DNA of 43,865 nucleotides from CANKHA01 sp035699705 (GCA_035699705.1 DASSPI010000190.1:1-43865), one strand, 5' to 3'. Counted from the first letter of the stretch, positions 29,456 to 38,604 are shown. Program-made: numbers and translations. The notes: a model not told the origin generated them from the sequence alone.

Positions 29456-30922
29456 TTACAGGCCGAGCTTGCGCTTGAGCAGCTCGTTGACGACTTGCGG
29501 GCTGGCTTTTCCGCCCGAGGATTTCATCACCTGACCGACGAACCACCCAATAACGGCGGGCTTTTCCTTCGCCTGCGCGGCCTTGTCGGCATTGCCGGCG
29601 ACGAGTTCGTCGACGATCTTCTCGATGGCGCGGATATCGGTCACCTGTTTCAACCCGCGGGTTTCCACCAGCGTCCGCGGATCGCCGCCTTCGGTCCAGA
29701 CGATCTCGAACAGGTCCTTCGCAATCTTGCCCGAGATGGTCCCTTGCGCCACCAGGTCGAGGATGGCGCCGAGTTGATCCGCCGACACCGGAGAGGCGGT
29801 GATGTCCTTGCCTTCCTTGTTCAACCGGCCGGTCAACTCATTCATGATCCAATTGGCCGCCGTCTTGGGATCGCGCCCCCTCGCCACCGCCTCGAAGAAT
29901 TCGGCACTCGCGCGTTCGGCCACCAGCACGCCGGCGTCATAGCCGGATAGCGCGAAGTCGCGCATGAAGCGCGTTTTTTTCTCATCCGGCAGCTCCGGCA
30001 GGTGCGCCTTCAGCTCGTCCACGTAGGACTGGCTGAATTCCAGCGGCAACAGGTCGGGATCGGGGAAATAGCGATAGTCGTGCGCCTCTTCCTTGCTGCG
30101 CATGGAACGGGTGACCCCCCGGCCGGGATCGAACAGGCGCGTTTCCTGATCGATGCGGCCGCCTTCCTCCAGGATCTCGATCTGCCGGCGCGCCTCATGC
30201 TCGATGGCCTGACCGATGAAGCGGATGGAATTGACGTTCTTGATTTCGCAGCGGGTGCCGAGCGGCTCGCCGGGCCGCCGCACCGAGACGTTCACGTCTG
30301 CGCGCAGCGATCCCTTTTCCATGTCGCCGTCGCAGGTTCCGAGATAGCGCAGGATGCTGCGCAGCTTTACGACAAAGGCCTTGGCATCCTCGGAGGAACG
30401 CAGGTCCGGCTTTGAGACGATCTCCATCAGCGCGACCCCGGAGCGGTTCAGGTCCACATAGGACATCGCAGCGTGCTGATCGTGCAGCGACTTGCCGGCG
30501 TCCTGCTCCAGGTGCACGCGCTCGATCCCGACCGTCACGGTGTCGCCTTCCGGCACGTCGACGACAACTTCGCCCTCGCCGACGATTGGGGATTTGTATT
30601 GGCTGATCTGGTAGCCCTGCGGCAGGTCCGGATAGAAATAATTCTTCCGGTCGAATACCGATCTGAGATTGATCTGAGCCTTGAGCCCGAGGCCGGTGCG
30701 GACCGCCTGCTTGACGCATTCCTCATTGATCACCGGCAGCATGCCCGGCATGGCCGCGTCGACCAGCGACACATGCGAATTCGGTGCGCCGCCAAATTCG
30801 GTCGAGGCGCCGGAAAACAGCTTGGCGTTGGACGTCACCTGAGCATGCACTTCCATGCCGATAACGACTTCCCAGTCGCCGGTTGAGCCTTTGATCAGCT
30901 TGGTCTTCGTCGGAGCATTCAT
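29456..30922 (-). CDS. gatB: Asp-tRNA(Asn)/Glu-tRNA(Gln) amidotransferase subunit B
   Basis: A 488-residue subunit of GatCAB, which converts Glu-tRNA(Gln) and/or Asp-tRNA(Asn) to the amidated forms; GatB activates the aminoacyl group by phosphorylation and holds the tRNA. The cradle domain begins WEVVIGMEVHAQVTSNAKLFSGAS; DLPQGYQISQYKSPI and the C-terminal tail domain (ADQLGAILDLVAQGTISGKIAKDLFEIVW ... GQVMKSSGGKASPQVVNELLKRKL) are typical. The start at 30922 follows GAGGG; ATGs at 30940 and 30970 are in frame. It is separated from gatA by the PAS kinase gene and a small opposite-strand gene. Confidence 0.95.
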   Translation of the reverse strand: MNAPTKTKLIKGSTGDWEVVIGMEVHAQVTSNAKLFSGASTEFGGAPNSHVSLVDAAMPGMLPVINEECVKQAVRTGLGLKAQINLRSVFDRKNYFYPDLPQGYQISQYKSPIVGEGEVVVDVPEGDTVTVGIERVHLEQDAGKSLHDQHAAMSYVDLNRSGVALMEIVSKPDLRSSEDAKAFVVKLRSILRYLGTCDGDMEKGSLRADVNVSVRRPGEPLGTRCEIKNVNSIRFIGQAIEHEARRQIEILEEGGRIDQETRLFDPGRGVTRSMRSKEEAHDYRYFPDPDLLPLEFSQSYVDELKAHLPELPDEKKTRFMRDFALSGYDAGVLVAERASAEFFEAVARGRDPKTAANWIMNELTGRLNKEGKDITASPVSADQLGAILDLVAQGTISGKIAKDLFEIVWTEGGDPRTLVETRGLKQVTDIRAIEKIVDELVAGNADKAAQAKEKPAVIGWFVGQVMKSSGGKASPQVVNELLKRKLGL

Positions 30923-31071
30923 GCGGTACCCTCGTGCCATTTCGATAGAGGGTCCGACCGCCGCCTTCAAGAGCGGCTTGGGCCACCATGCCGCGGCGGC
31001 AATTGGTCACTAGCCGCTGTCACGACTTTGCCAATAGTATCGGATGGTATTCGGGCGAACGGGAGCCCACG

Positions 31072-31236
31072 ATGGCCGGTAACGGCGGCAAAAAAACATT
31101 CTTCGCCATCGTGCTGGGCGGCATCGCGCTGCTGGCGGTGCTCGTGGGTTTCGTAGTCTACGGCGTGCCGACCGGGGGCAATACCGAAAACCTGACGGTA
31201 GGAATGCCCAAGCCGACGGTGCCGAAAAAGCAGTGA
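31072..31236 (+). CDS. 54-residue single-pass membrane protein
   Basis: A short protein with a polar N-terminus (MAGNGGKKT), one strong membrane segment (FFAIVLGGIALLAVLVGFVVYGV) and a Pro/Lys tail (PTGGNTENLTVGMPKPTVPKKQ). GGGAG stands 6 bp before the ATG at 31072, which fixes the start over the longer open frame from 30988. It lies alone on the + strand between gatB and the PAS kinase. I do not recognise a family. Confidence 0.55.
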   Translation: MAGNGGKKTFFAIVLGGIALLAVLVGFVVYGVPTGGNTENLTVGMPKPTVPKKQ

Positions 31237-31264
31237 CGCGAGGCCCGCACGCGCAGCGGGAATG

Positions 31265-32404
31265 TCAGCTCGCCCTTTGCAGCGCGGGCCGGCAGACGAA
31301 CTCGATCGTCATCCGCGCGCCCTCGCCCGGCTCCGACGTCAGCTGAAAGTTTATTTGCCGGGTATTCTCCCGCAGCGTTTGCAGGATCAGCGCGCCGAGC
31401 TTGCCGGGCGTCGGCCAGGTCGTCCCGCGGGCAAAGCCCACGCCGTCATCGGCGAAGACGATGCGAATGCGATCCTCGCCCTCGCGCAGGCATTCGAGGC
31501 TGATGGTGCCGTTCTCGCGCCCCTCGAAGGCATATTTGAACGTGTTTGCCAGCAGTTCATTGACCAGCAGCCCGACCGGCATCGCGACATTGATCGAAAC
31601 CGGGCAATAACTCATCTTCAGGTCCAGCGTGATGCCACTGGTCGTATGGGCGCGCAGTGAGGCGGAGGCGATATCGCTGAGAAAGGGTCCAAGGTCCACC
31701 GTAGGGCCCCAATGGTCGGTCGACAGCGCCTGATAGAGCAGCGACAGCGTATCGATACGGCCGGCGAGCCGATCGAGATCGACCTTGTCGCCACGTTGCG
31801 CCGCGCGTGCCTCGAGCCGGATCAGCGCGGTGATGAGTTGCAGGTTGTTTTTGACGCGGTGCTGCAACTCCTTGAGCAGCATGTCTTTGTCGCGGATCTC
31901 CTTTTCAAACTCGTCGCGCTGCGAGCGCTCGCGGTCGGTGACATCAACGAGAGCAGCGATCCGATAGCTGTCTCCGCCGTTTTCGTCCTCGATCACGCTG
32001 GCATAGGCCTGCGCCAGAACCTGCCTTCCATCCGCGAAGGTGGCCCGGAATGTCCCAAGAAAATCCTCGCCGCAACCGACGGCTTTGCCGAGCGGGAGCG
32101 AGCTGTCATCCTCGTGGGTGAAGTGGTCCAGGATCGCCCATGATTTCCCGTCGATCTCGGCCGCGGAGTGGCCGGTCAGGCTCTCAAAAGCGAGATTCGC
32201 ATAGACGATGCGTTGCTGATCCTCGACGCACCAGGAGATCACAATCGCGATCGGCACATGATCGAGGAAGCGCTTGAATTCATCGCTCTCCACCGCCTTC
32301 GCCATCTCCGGCGAGTTCAGGAGCTCTCCGACTTGGTCCGGAGTCGGTGGCGGCACGGCGGAAGATTCAGCGGGCGGCTTTGGAGGCTCACTTGGTATCG
32401 TCAT
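31265..32404 (-). CDS. PAS-domain histidine kinase, HisKA_2 type
   Basis: A 379-residue soluble sensor kinase. A Pro-rich N-terminus is followed by a PAS domain (about 45-158: FLDHVPIAIVISW ... IVYANLAFESLTGHSAAEIDG), a short coiled-coil (RERSQRDEFEKEIRDKD) and a HisKA_2 dimerisation domain with phosphorylated His182 in ELQHRVKNNLQLI. The ATPase part has the N-box NELLANTFKYAF and DDGVGF. No membrane segment, so it senses a cytoplasmic signal. This kinase class often feeds PhyR-type general stress or phosphorelay regulators in alphaproteobacteria, but no response regulator gene is adjacent. It sits between gatA and gatB. Confidence 0.9.
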   Translation of the reverse strand: MTIPSEPPKPPAESSAVPPPTPDQVGELLNSPEMAKAVESDEFKRFLDHVPIAIVISWCVEDQQRIVYANLAFESLTGHSAAEIDGKSWAILDHFTHEDDSSLPLGKAVGCGEDFLGTFRATFADGRQVLAQAYASVIEDENGGDSYRIAALVDVTDRERSQRDEFEKEIRDKDMLLKELQHRVKNNLQLITALIRLEARAAQRGDKVDLDRLAGRIDTLSLLYQALSTDHWGPTVDLGPFLSDIASASLRAHTTSGITLDLKMSYCPVSINVAMPVGLLVNELLANTFKYAFEGRENGTISLECLREGEDRIRIVFADDGVGFARGTTWPTPGKLGALILQTLRENTRQINFQLTSEPGEGARMTIEFVCRPALQRAS

Positions 32405-32534
32405 GAATCACATTGAAATTATTGGCGATGTGCGATTGGCGATGCAAATAAAAGGCACGCAAGACCAAAGAGACGCGGATTAACGCCGCGCACAGGTCTC
32501 CAGTTCCCCTGTGGACATTTTTTCTGGAACGCGC

Positions 32535-34013
32535 CTACCACCAGGTCTTGGGCGCAAAAATACCTGCCGCTTTTTCAATCACATGGCCGAGTGCGAACAG
32601 GCTTTCTTCATCAAACGGGCGGCCGATAAGCTGCAACCCGAGCGGGAGGCCTTGCGCGTCAAGGCCCGCCGGTACCGAGATGCCCGGCAGGCCCGCCATG
32701 TTCACGGTCACCGTGAAGACGTCGTTCAGATACATCTCCACCGGGTCCGCTTTGCCTTTCTCGCCGATGCCGAACGCGGCCGAGGGCGTGGCGGGGGTCA
32801 ACATGGCGTGAACGCCGGTGCTGAAGCAGTCTTCGAAATCCTGTTTGATCAGCGTACGCACCTTTTGCGCGCGCAGGTAGTAAGCGTCGTAATAGCCGGC
32901 CGAGAGCACGTAAGTGCCGATCATGACGCGCCGGCGCACCTCCGGGCCGAAACCTTCAGCGCGCGTCTTCTCATACATGTCGGTCACGTCTTTACCGGGC
33001 ACGCGCAGGCCATAGCGCACGCCATCGTAGCGGGCGAGATTGGAGGAGGCTTCCGCCGGAGCGACAATGTAATAGGCCGGCAGAGCGTATTTGGTATGCG
33101 GCAGCGACACCTCCACCAGCTCGGCGCCCGCGGCCTTCAGCCATTCGCCGCCCTGCTGCCACAGCTTTTCGATCTCCGCGGGCATCCCTTCGATGCGGTA
33201 TTCCTTCGGAATCCCGATCCGCATGCCCTTGACCGACTTGCCGACCGCGGCCTCATAGTCGGGCACGGGTGTATCGACCGAGGTCGCATCCTTCGGATCG
33301 TGTCCCGCCATGGAGCGCAGCAGGATCGCGCTGTCGCGCACACTCCGGGCAAAGGGACCGGCCTGGTCGAGCGAGGATGCGAAGGCGACAATGCCCCAGC
33401 GTGAGCAGCGGCCGTAGGTCGGCTTCATGCCGACGATGCCGGTAAAGGAGGCAGGCTGCCGGATCGACCCGCCGGTATCGGTGCCGGTCGCGCCAAGCGC
33501 GAGATGCGCGGCCACCGCCGCGGCCGATCCGCCCGAGGAACCGCCGGGCACGAGCGGCGTATTGGCGCCCTTCCGCCGCCAGGGCGAGATAACCGGGTCG
33601 AAGGCCGAAGTCTCGTTCGAGGAGCCCATGGCGAATTCGTCGCAGTTGGTCTTCCCCAGCAGCACCGCGCCATCGCGCCACAAATTCTCCGTTACGCTCG
33701 ACTCGTAAGCCGGCGAGAAGTCACCGAGGATGCGGCTGCAGGCGGTGGTGCGCACGTTTTCGGTGGCGAACAGATCCTTCACCGCCAAGGGAATGCCTTC
33801 GAGCGGCCCGGCCGCGCCTTTGACAATCCGCGCGTCGGCTGCCCTGGCCATGGCGCTGGCGCGCTCCGGCGTCTCCAGCACATAGGCGTTGAGCGCGCGG
33901 GCGCGTTCCATGGCCGCCAGATGCGCGTCAGCCAGTTCGACGGCGGTGAAATCCTTCTTCGCCAGTCCGCTGCGTGCTGCGGCGATGGTCAGGGAGGTAA
34001 GCTCGTCCGCCAT
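32535..34013 (-). CDS. gatA: Asp-tRNA(Asn)/Glu-tRNA(Gln) amidotransferase subunit A
   Basis: A 492-residue amidase subunit that frees ammonia from glutamine and channels it to GatB. The amidase-signature triad is clear: Lys79 in GIPLAVKDLF, the cis-Ser in PGGSSGGSAAAVAAH (159/160) and nucleophile Ser183 in GTDTGGSIRQPAS. Length and start fit the family. Upstream, a REP-like palindromic element separates it from gatC; downstream a small hairpin (CACAGG/CCTGTG, 32491-32513) precedes the PAS kinase gene. Confidence 0.96.
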   Translation of the reverse strand: MADELTSLTIAAARSGLAKKDFTAVELADAHLAAMERARALNAYVLETPERASAMARAADARIVKGAAGPLEGIPLAVKDLFATENVRTTACSRILGDFSPAYESSVTENLWRDGAVLLGKTNCDEFAMGSSNETSAFDPVISPWRRKGANTPLVPGGSSGGSAAAVAAHLALGATGTDTGGSIRQPASFTGIVGMKPTYGRCSRWGIVAFASSLDQAGPFARSVRDSAILLRSMAGHDPKDATSVDTPVPDYEAAVGKSVKGMRIGIPKEYRIEGMPAEIEKLWQQGGEWLKAAGAELVEVSLPHTKYALPAYYIVAPAEASSNLARYDGVRYGLRVPGKDVTDMYEKTRAEGFGPEVRRRVMIGTYVLSAGYYDAYYLRAQKVRTLIKQDFEDCFSTGVHAMLTPATPSAAFGIGEKGKADPVEMYLNDVFTVTVNMAGLPGISVPAGLDAQGLPLGLQLIGRPFDEESLFALGHVIEKAAGIFAPKTWW

Positions 34014-34027
34014 GCTGTTAGCTCGTC

Positions 34028-34133
34028 ATGGGCCGGGCATAGCCCGTCGAAGACGGGCGTAATCGCCCTGATGTCCCGGCCATCCACGTTCTGCTGCGGG
34101 TGATCCTCGGGTCTCGCTTCGCGCGCCCGAGGA
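34028..34133. repeat. REP-like palindromic element between gatC and gatA
   Basis: Outer arms ATGGGCCGGGCA (34028-34039) and TGTCCCGGCCAT (34072-34083) pair imperfectly and enclose GCCCGTC-GAA-GACGGGC (34042-34058). A second hairpin TCCTCGGG...CCCGAGGA (34104-34133) follows. Both halves resemble short palindromes I recall as frequent between genes in Bradyrhizobium-like genomes; no second copy was found in this window. Confidence 0.55.
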
Positions 34134-34156
34134 CGGCGGAGTGCCATATGCGCATG

Positions 34157-34444
34157 TCACTCCACCACTTTGGGGACGACAAAAAAATTTCCCTCGCGCG
34201 CCGGCGCATTTCGCAACACCGCATCGGGATCGCCGCCGGACGTCACCAGATCGGGCCGCCGCTTCATCTGCATGGGTGTCACCGAGGTCATCGGCTCGAC
34301 CCCGCCCACGTCGACCTCGGCAAGCTGTTCGACGAAGGCGAGTATGGCGTTGATCTCGCCACGCAGGTGCTCAACCTCCTGCTCGGCAACGGCAATACGC
34401 GCCAGATGCGCGATGCGCCGGACGGTAGCGGCATCCACGGACAT
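34157..34444 (-). CDS. gatC: Asp-tRNA(Asn)/Glu-tRNA(Gln) amidotransferase subunit C
   Basis: A 95-residue subunit that wraps around GatA and stabilises the GatA-GatB interface. The N-terminal helices read MSVDAATVRRIAHLARIAVAE, then LRGEINAILAFVEQLAEVDVGGVEPMTSV and the C-terminal DAVLRNAPAREGNFFVVPKVVE, all characteristic. It is the first of the gat genes on the minus strand and is followed by gatA after a 143-bp gap holding a palindromic repeat. Confidence 0.95.
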   Translation of the reverse strand: MSVDAATVRRIAHLARIAVAEQEVEHLRGEINAILAFVEQLAEVDVGGVEPMTSVTPMQMKRRPDLVTSGGDPDAVLRNAPAREGNFFVVPKVVE

Positions 34445-34589
34445 AAGCGATCCTCGTCAGGAAAACCGCCGCCATATAGCAGGGCGGCATTTCTCCGGGC
34501 AACCTCGGTGGGCCTAAAATTCTCTACCAAGACGCCCGCCGCGCGGTTAGATTGAGCCATCCCGCCAATTATGACAGGAAAGCCGCTTC

Positions 34590-35372
34590 ATGCGCCGACA
34601 TATGCAAATCCTGACGGTTATCGCCGCGCTGACGGCGCCTTACGGCATGGCCGAGGCGCAGACGCTGGATGACGCCAGGATCGCAAATATCAATAAGGCC
34701 ACAGACTCCTTTCTCGCGCTGGCAAAGGATTCCCACACAAGCGGCCAGCCTCCGCGTTATTCCGATCCCGCGGTCAAGCCATTGCTCGATGCCGTGCTCG
34801 ACACCAAGCAGATCGATGCGGGAAAGCCGCTGCCGTGGTCGGATGTCCAGAAACTGAACGACTGGAGCAAGGCTGCGACAAAGATTGGACTGGTCTACTA
34901 CCTGGCGGGCACCGGCACCAAGGACGTGAATGTGGTCGCCAAAGACCCGAAATTGACCGTGAAGGCCAACCAGAACACCATAACCTTCGCTCCGGAATTC
35001 GGCCGCTACTACGATGCCCAAATCAAACTCCATTCCGCGATGATCGATACGGCGTCGGCGCAGGTCCTCGCCGCCACGCCGGAACAGCGCAAGGATCCCG
35101 AATTCAGAAGGACGCTGAACACCATCAGCGATGCTGCCGCGAAGTCCGTGATCGGACTGCTGCATACCTTCGTGCTCGAAGGCTTGCCGGATGAGTGGCA
35201 GTTCCAGCGCGTAGCTCTTTTGCTGCAAATGACGCCCAAGGCGGCAAAATTCATGGCGCCGGATGATCGCCACGCGCTGAGAAACGCAGCCGCCGAGGCC
35301 GCCACTCAAATAAAAAACCCTGACGTGAAAAGCGGGGTGAACGCGATCGCCCGCGCCTTCGCGACTTTCTAA
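34590..35372 (+). CDS. Secreted protein of unknown function
   Basis: A 260-residue protein with a signal peptide (MQILTVIAALTAPYGMAEA, cleavage near AEAQ) and a mostly alpha-helical mature part rich in Ala, Lys, Asp and Thr. No Cys, repeat or known motif is evident; segments such as EFGRYYDAQIKLHSAMIDTASAQVL and PEFRRTLNTISDAAAKSVIGLLHTFVLEGL suggest a helical bundle. The ATG at 34590 (MRRHMQIL) has AGGAAAGC upstream; a second ATG follows at 34602. It converges on the nitronate monooxygenase gene. I do not recognise the family. Confidence 0.6.
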   Translation: MRRHMQILTVIAALTAPYGMAEAQTLDDARIANINKATDSFLALAKDSHTSGQPPRYSDPAVKPLLDAVLDTKQIDAGKPLPWSDVQKLNDWSKAATKIGLVYYLAGTGTKDVNVVAKDPKLTVKANQNTITFAPEFGRYYDAQIKLHSAMIDTASAQVLAATPEQRKDPEFRRTLNTISDAAAKSVIGLLHTFVLEGLPDEWQFQRVALLLQMTPKAAKFMAPDDRHALRNAAAEAATQIKNPDVKSGVNAIARAFATF

Positions 35373-35386
35373 AGCGGCAATCGCCG

Positions 35387-36463
35387 TCAGCCCGCGAGAT
35401 TTCGCAACCGGTCCTGCGCCTCGGCGGCGAGCTTGTGCGTCAGCTCTGCGGCGCCGAGCTCGCGCCCCAGCGCCACCGCCTGCCCCGACCAGAGCGGCGA
35501 GAAATCACCGGAGCCTTGCGCTTCGGCCTTGGCGCGCAGCGGCTGCACCGCCCCCGCCGCCAACGGGAATTGCGGGGGCGCGTCCGATATCGGCCCCTGT
35601 TCGCGGATGATGCGATTGATGAAGCCGCGCGCCGGCCGCCCCGTCAATACATTGGTGAGCACGGTAGCGTCGTCGCTTGCGGCATTGAGCGCGGTCCTGT
35701 GCGGCGCAGAGATCTTCGCCTCCGGCGTGCGCAGATAGGCGCTGCCGATCTGCACGCCGTCGGCGCCAAGCGCAAAACAGGCCGCGATGCCACGCGCATC
35801 GGCAATGCCGCCGGCCGCGATGACCGGCACGGATACGGCGTCCCTCACCTGCGGCACCAGCGCGAGCGTGCCGACTTGCGCGGCCACATTCTCGGTCAGG
35901 AACATGCCGCGATGACCGCCGGCCTCGAAGCCCTGCGCGATGATCGCGTCGACGCCGCGCTCCGCGAGCCAGCGCGCCTCCGCCACCGTCGTGGCCGAGC
36001 TGATGACGAGAAAGCCTTCGCGCTTGAGCTTGTCGTAGAGCGGGGCCGCGGGCAGCCCGAAATGAAAAGTCACCGCTTGCGGCCTGGTTTCGAGCACCGC
36101 GTCCAGCAGCGCCTCGTCAAACGGCGCGCGGTTGGAAAACGGTACCGGCGCCGCCGGATCGATACCAAGCTCCTGGTAATAAGGCGCGAGTCGCTCGCGC
36201 CAGGCCGCCTCGCGGGCATTATTGGGCACGGGCGCCGTGTGGCAGAAAAAATTCAATCCGAAGGGCTTGGTCGTGCGCGCACGGATTTTTTCGACCTCCT
36301 CGCGCAGCTTTTCCGCGTTGAGCATCGCGCAAGGCAAACAGCCGAGGCCGCCCGCTTCTGAGACGGCGGCAACCAGTTCATTGTCCATGGCGCCGGCCAT
36401 CGGCGCCTGAATGATGGGAAGTTCAATGCGCAGGAGATCGAGCAGACGGCGGCTTGGCCACAT
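35387..36463 (-). CDS. Nitronate monooxygenase (2-nitropropane dioxygenase family)
   Basis: A 358-residue FMN-dependent TIM-barrel enzyme that oxidises nitronates to carbonyl compounds and nitrite. The N-terminal LPIIQAPMAGAMDNELVAAVSEAGGLG, the active-site region AIIAQGFEAGGHRG with the conserved His, and the FMN phosphate site AAGGIADARGIAACFALGADGVQIGSAYL are typical of class I enzymes. The start at 36463 (MWPSRRLLDLL) follows GCGAGG; ATGs at 36490 and 36514 are possible. It is convergent with the secreted-protein gene, 14 bp away. Confidence 0.88.
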   Translation of the reverse strand: MWPSRRLLDLLRIELPIIQAPMAGAMDNELVAAVSEAGGLGCLPCAMLNAEKLREEVEKIRARTTKPFGLNFFCHTAPVPNNAREAAWRERLAPYYQELGIDPAAPVPFSNRAPFDEALLDAVLETRPQAVTFHFGLPAAPLYDKLKREGFLVISSATTVAEARWLAERGVDAIIAQGFEAGGHRGMFLTENVAAQVGTLALVPQVRDAVSVPVIAAGGIADARGIAACFALGADGVQIGSAYLRTPEAKISAPHRTALNAASDDATVLTNVLTGRPARGFINRIIREQGPISDAPPQFPLAAGAVQPLRAKAEAQGSGDFSPLWSGQAVALGRELGAAELTHKLAAEAQDRLRNLAG

Positions 36464-36850
36464 GGGCGCCTCGCGGAATTGCAGCGGCATCGTATCGCAA
36501 GGTTTGCGCGTCACACTACAGCGCGCAGCGCGTCGCCGCTTCTACGCCTTCAGTCCAATAGCCAAAAATTGCCCGTGCAGACGATCTCGTTCTCGTGCCG
36601 AGATCGGTGGCCGGCCGAAAGCGGCGTCATGAGGAGGCCACTCGCGCCGCTCTCGCGCCGGCCGAACCCCACGGACCCAGGAGATGCGGCGGACCTGAGC
36701 ACTCCGCAGGGTTGTCAAACCGATGATTATCGCAGGCAGCCGGCGAATAGCTTCGCGTCCAATCAATTTCCAGACCGGCTACTGAGTCGAAAAGGCTAAC
36801 CCAACGCCGGGGGAAATCAACCGGGCGGAAAAGGATTGGATCGACCGTCG
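36464..36850. other. 387-bp region between the nitronate monooxygenase start and the pleD stop
   Basis: No convincing gene. Short open frames exist on both strands without ribosome sites. It should contain the promoter for the monooxygenase gene and the end of the divK-pleD transcript, but no clear terminator hairpin or promoter pair stands out. Confidence 0.4.
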
Positions 36851-38221
36851 TCAGGCTGCGTCCGGCACCACACGATTGCGGCCGTCGCGTTTGGCGCGAT
36901 AAAGCGCGGCGTCCGCCCGTTTGAGGATATTCGCCGCGGTGTCTTCCCTGCCGAGCGCTGAAATTCCGATCGAGATCGTGACCTCGATCGAGCGCGAGCC
37001 GTCCTGGATGGGGAAAGGCTCGGTCGCGATGCGCCGGCGAAGCCGCTCGGCCACCATGGTCGCCACCGTCAGGTCGGTTTCCGGCATGACCACCACGAAT
37101 TCCTCGCCGCCATAGCGGCAGGCCAGGTCGATGCCGCGGATCGACTTCTTGATTCGGAAAGAGAATTCACGCAGCACTTCGTCGCCGGCGTCGTGGCCGT
37201 GGGTATCGTTGATCGCCTTGAAATAATCGATGTCGAGCACGAGCACCGTGAGCGGCTTCTTGCGCGAGACCGCCTGTTCCAGCAGCGAGCCGAGATGGCT
37301 CTCCATGTAGCGGCGGTTATACAGCCCGGTCAGCGGATCGGTGATCGCCATTTCGATCGACATCTGCACGTTGTCGCGCAGGCGTTCGGTGTAGCGTTTC
37401 TTGCGGATCTGGGTGCGCACGCGCGCAAGCAGCTCATTTTTGTCGATCGGACGCATCAGATAGTCGTTGACGCCGATCTCCAGGCCACGCACGAGGCGTG
37501 CGTTGCTGTCGCCCTCGGAAATCGCGAGCACCGGAACATTGCGCGTGCGGTCAAGCGAGCGCAGCTGGCTGCACAACCTCAATCCGTCGAAATTCTCCAG
37601 GGCAAGCGAGACGATGACGAGATCGTAGGGGCCCTCGGCGGCGCGAAACAAGGCGTCGTTTGGATCGCTCTCGACCTCGACTGCATGCTCTTCATTGAGC
37701 ATCGCCGCGATGCGTTCATGCGACGCCGGGCGGTCATCGATCAGCAGGATGCGGCCCTGCCGCCCCTGGTCGGAAACCGCCTCGCGCTCGGGATGCTGGA
37801 TGCCGATCTCTTTCGACGTGACGGCACGCATGCGCAGCTCGTCAGTCATCATCTTCAGCCGCGCCAGTGAGCGCACGCGCGCGACCAGCGCCACGTCGGA
37901 TACCGGCTTGGTGAGAAAGTCGTCGGCGCCGGCATCGAGCCCGCGCACACGGTCAGAGGCCTGATCGAGCGCCGTCACCATCACCACGGGAATATGATGG
38001 GTCGCAGGATTGCTCTTGAGCTGGCGGCAGACCTCGAAGCCGTCCAGCCCTGGCATCATGACGTCGAGCAGCACCACGTCGCATTCCGCGCGCTCACAGA
38101 TTGCCAGCGCGTCGCGGCCGTTCATGGCGGTGAGAACGTCGAAATATTCCGCCGACAGCCGCGCGTCGAGCAGCTTCACGTTGGCAGCGATGTCGTCGAC
38201 CACGAGGATGCGTGCGGTCAT
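36851..38221 (-). CDS. pleD: PleD-family response regulator / diguanylate cyclase
   Basis: A 456-residue REC-REC-GGDEF protein that makes c-di-GMP when phosphorylated. REC1 has the acidic pair DD at 9-10 and phosphoacceptor Asp53 in VVLLDVMMPG. REC2 (from about 155) is degenerate, with DLVIVSLALENFDG lacking the acceptor Asp, as expected for the PleD adaptor. The GGDEF domain has the active motif RYGGEEF, an RGID inhibitory I-site just before it, and DPLTGLYNRRY. In Caulobacter PleD controls the swarmer-to-stalk transition. The start at 38221 overlaps the divK stop (ATGA). Confidence 0.95.
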   Translation of the reverse strand: MTARILVVDDIAANVKLLDARLSAEYFDVLTAMNGRDALAICERAECDVVLLDVMMPGLDGFEVCRQLKSNPATHHIPVVMVTALDQASDRVRGLDAGADDFLTKPVSDVALVARVRSLARLKMMTDELRMRAVTSKEIGIQHPEREAVSDQGRQGRILLIDDRPASHERIAAMLNEEHAVEVESDPNDALFRAAEGPYDLVIVSLALENFDGLRLCSQLRSLDRTRNVPVLAISEGDSNARLVRGLEIGVNDYLMRPIDKNELLARVRTQIRKKRYTERLRDNVQMSIEMAITDPLTGLYNRRYMESHLGSLLEQAVSRKKPLTVLVLDIDYFKAINDTHGHDAGDEVLREFSFRIKKSIRGIDLACRYGGEEFVVVMPETDLTVATMVAERLRRRIATEPFPIQDGSRSIEVTISIGISALGREDTAANILKRADAALYRAKRDGRNRVVPDAA

Positions 38222-38604
38222 TGGCGCTCTCCTTCCCCCGTGCCGAGGAAATGGCGGATTGTCTCGATGAACTTGCCGACCGAAATTGGCTTCGACAAGT
38301 AGGCCTCGCAACCACCTTCGCGGATGCGTTCCTCGTCACCCTTCATGGCGAAGGCAGTGACCGCCACTACCGGTATACTTTTGAGCTCGGCGTCGTCCTT
38401 CAGCCACTTGGTCACTTCCAGCCCGGACACCTCCGGCAGCTGGATATCCATCAGGATGAGGTCCGGATGATGCTTGCGGGCAAGATCGAGTGCTTCGATT
38501 CCATTGCGCGTGCCTACGGTTTGGTAACCATGGGCCTCCAACAGGTCGTGGAAGAGCTTCATGTTGAGCTCGTTGTCTTCCACGATCATGACAGTTTTGG
38601 GCAT
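38218..38604 (-). CDS. divK: Single-domain response regulator DivK
   Basis: A 128-residue REC-only regulator of the alphaproteobacterial cell cycle; in Caulobacter it is switched by DivJ and PleC and acts through DivL/CckA on CtrA. Acceptor Asp53 is in LILMDIQLPEVSG, the acidic pair in VMIVEDNELN and the conserved Lys in YLSKPISVG. The order divK-pleD with an ATGA overlap matches the Caulobacter operon. GGAGGA and GAAGG lie directly before the ATG. No TTAA-N7-TTAA CtrA box was seen upstream. Confidence 0.95.
   Translation of the reverse strand: MPKTVMIVEDNELNMKLFHDLLEAHGYQTVGTRNGIEALDLARKHHPDLILMDIQLPEVSGLEVTKWLKDDAELKSIPVVAVTAFAMKGDEERIREGGCEAYLSKPISVGKFIETIRHFLGTGEGERQ

Noticed and set aside
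32491..32523. CACAGG/CCTGTG hairpin with following T-run as a terminator
   Set aside because: The T-run is on the + strand, opposite to gatA and the kinase gene, and no + strand gene ends there.
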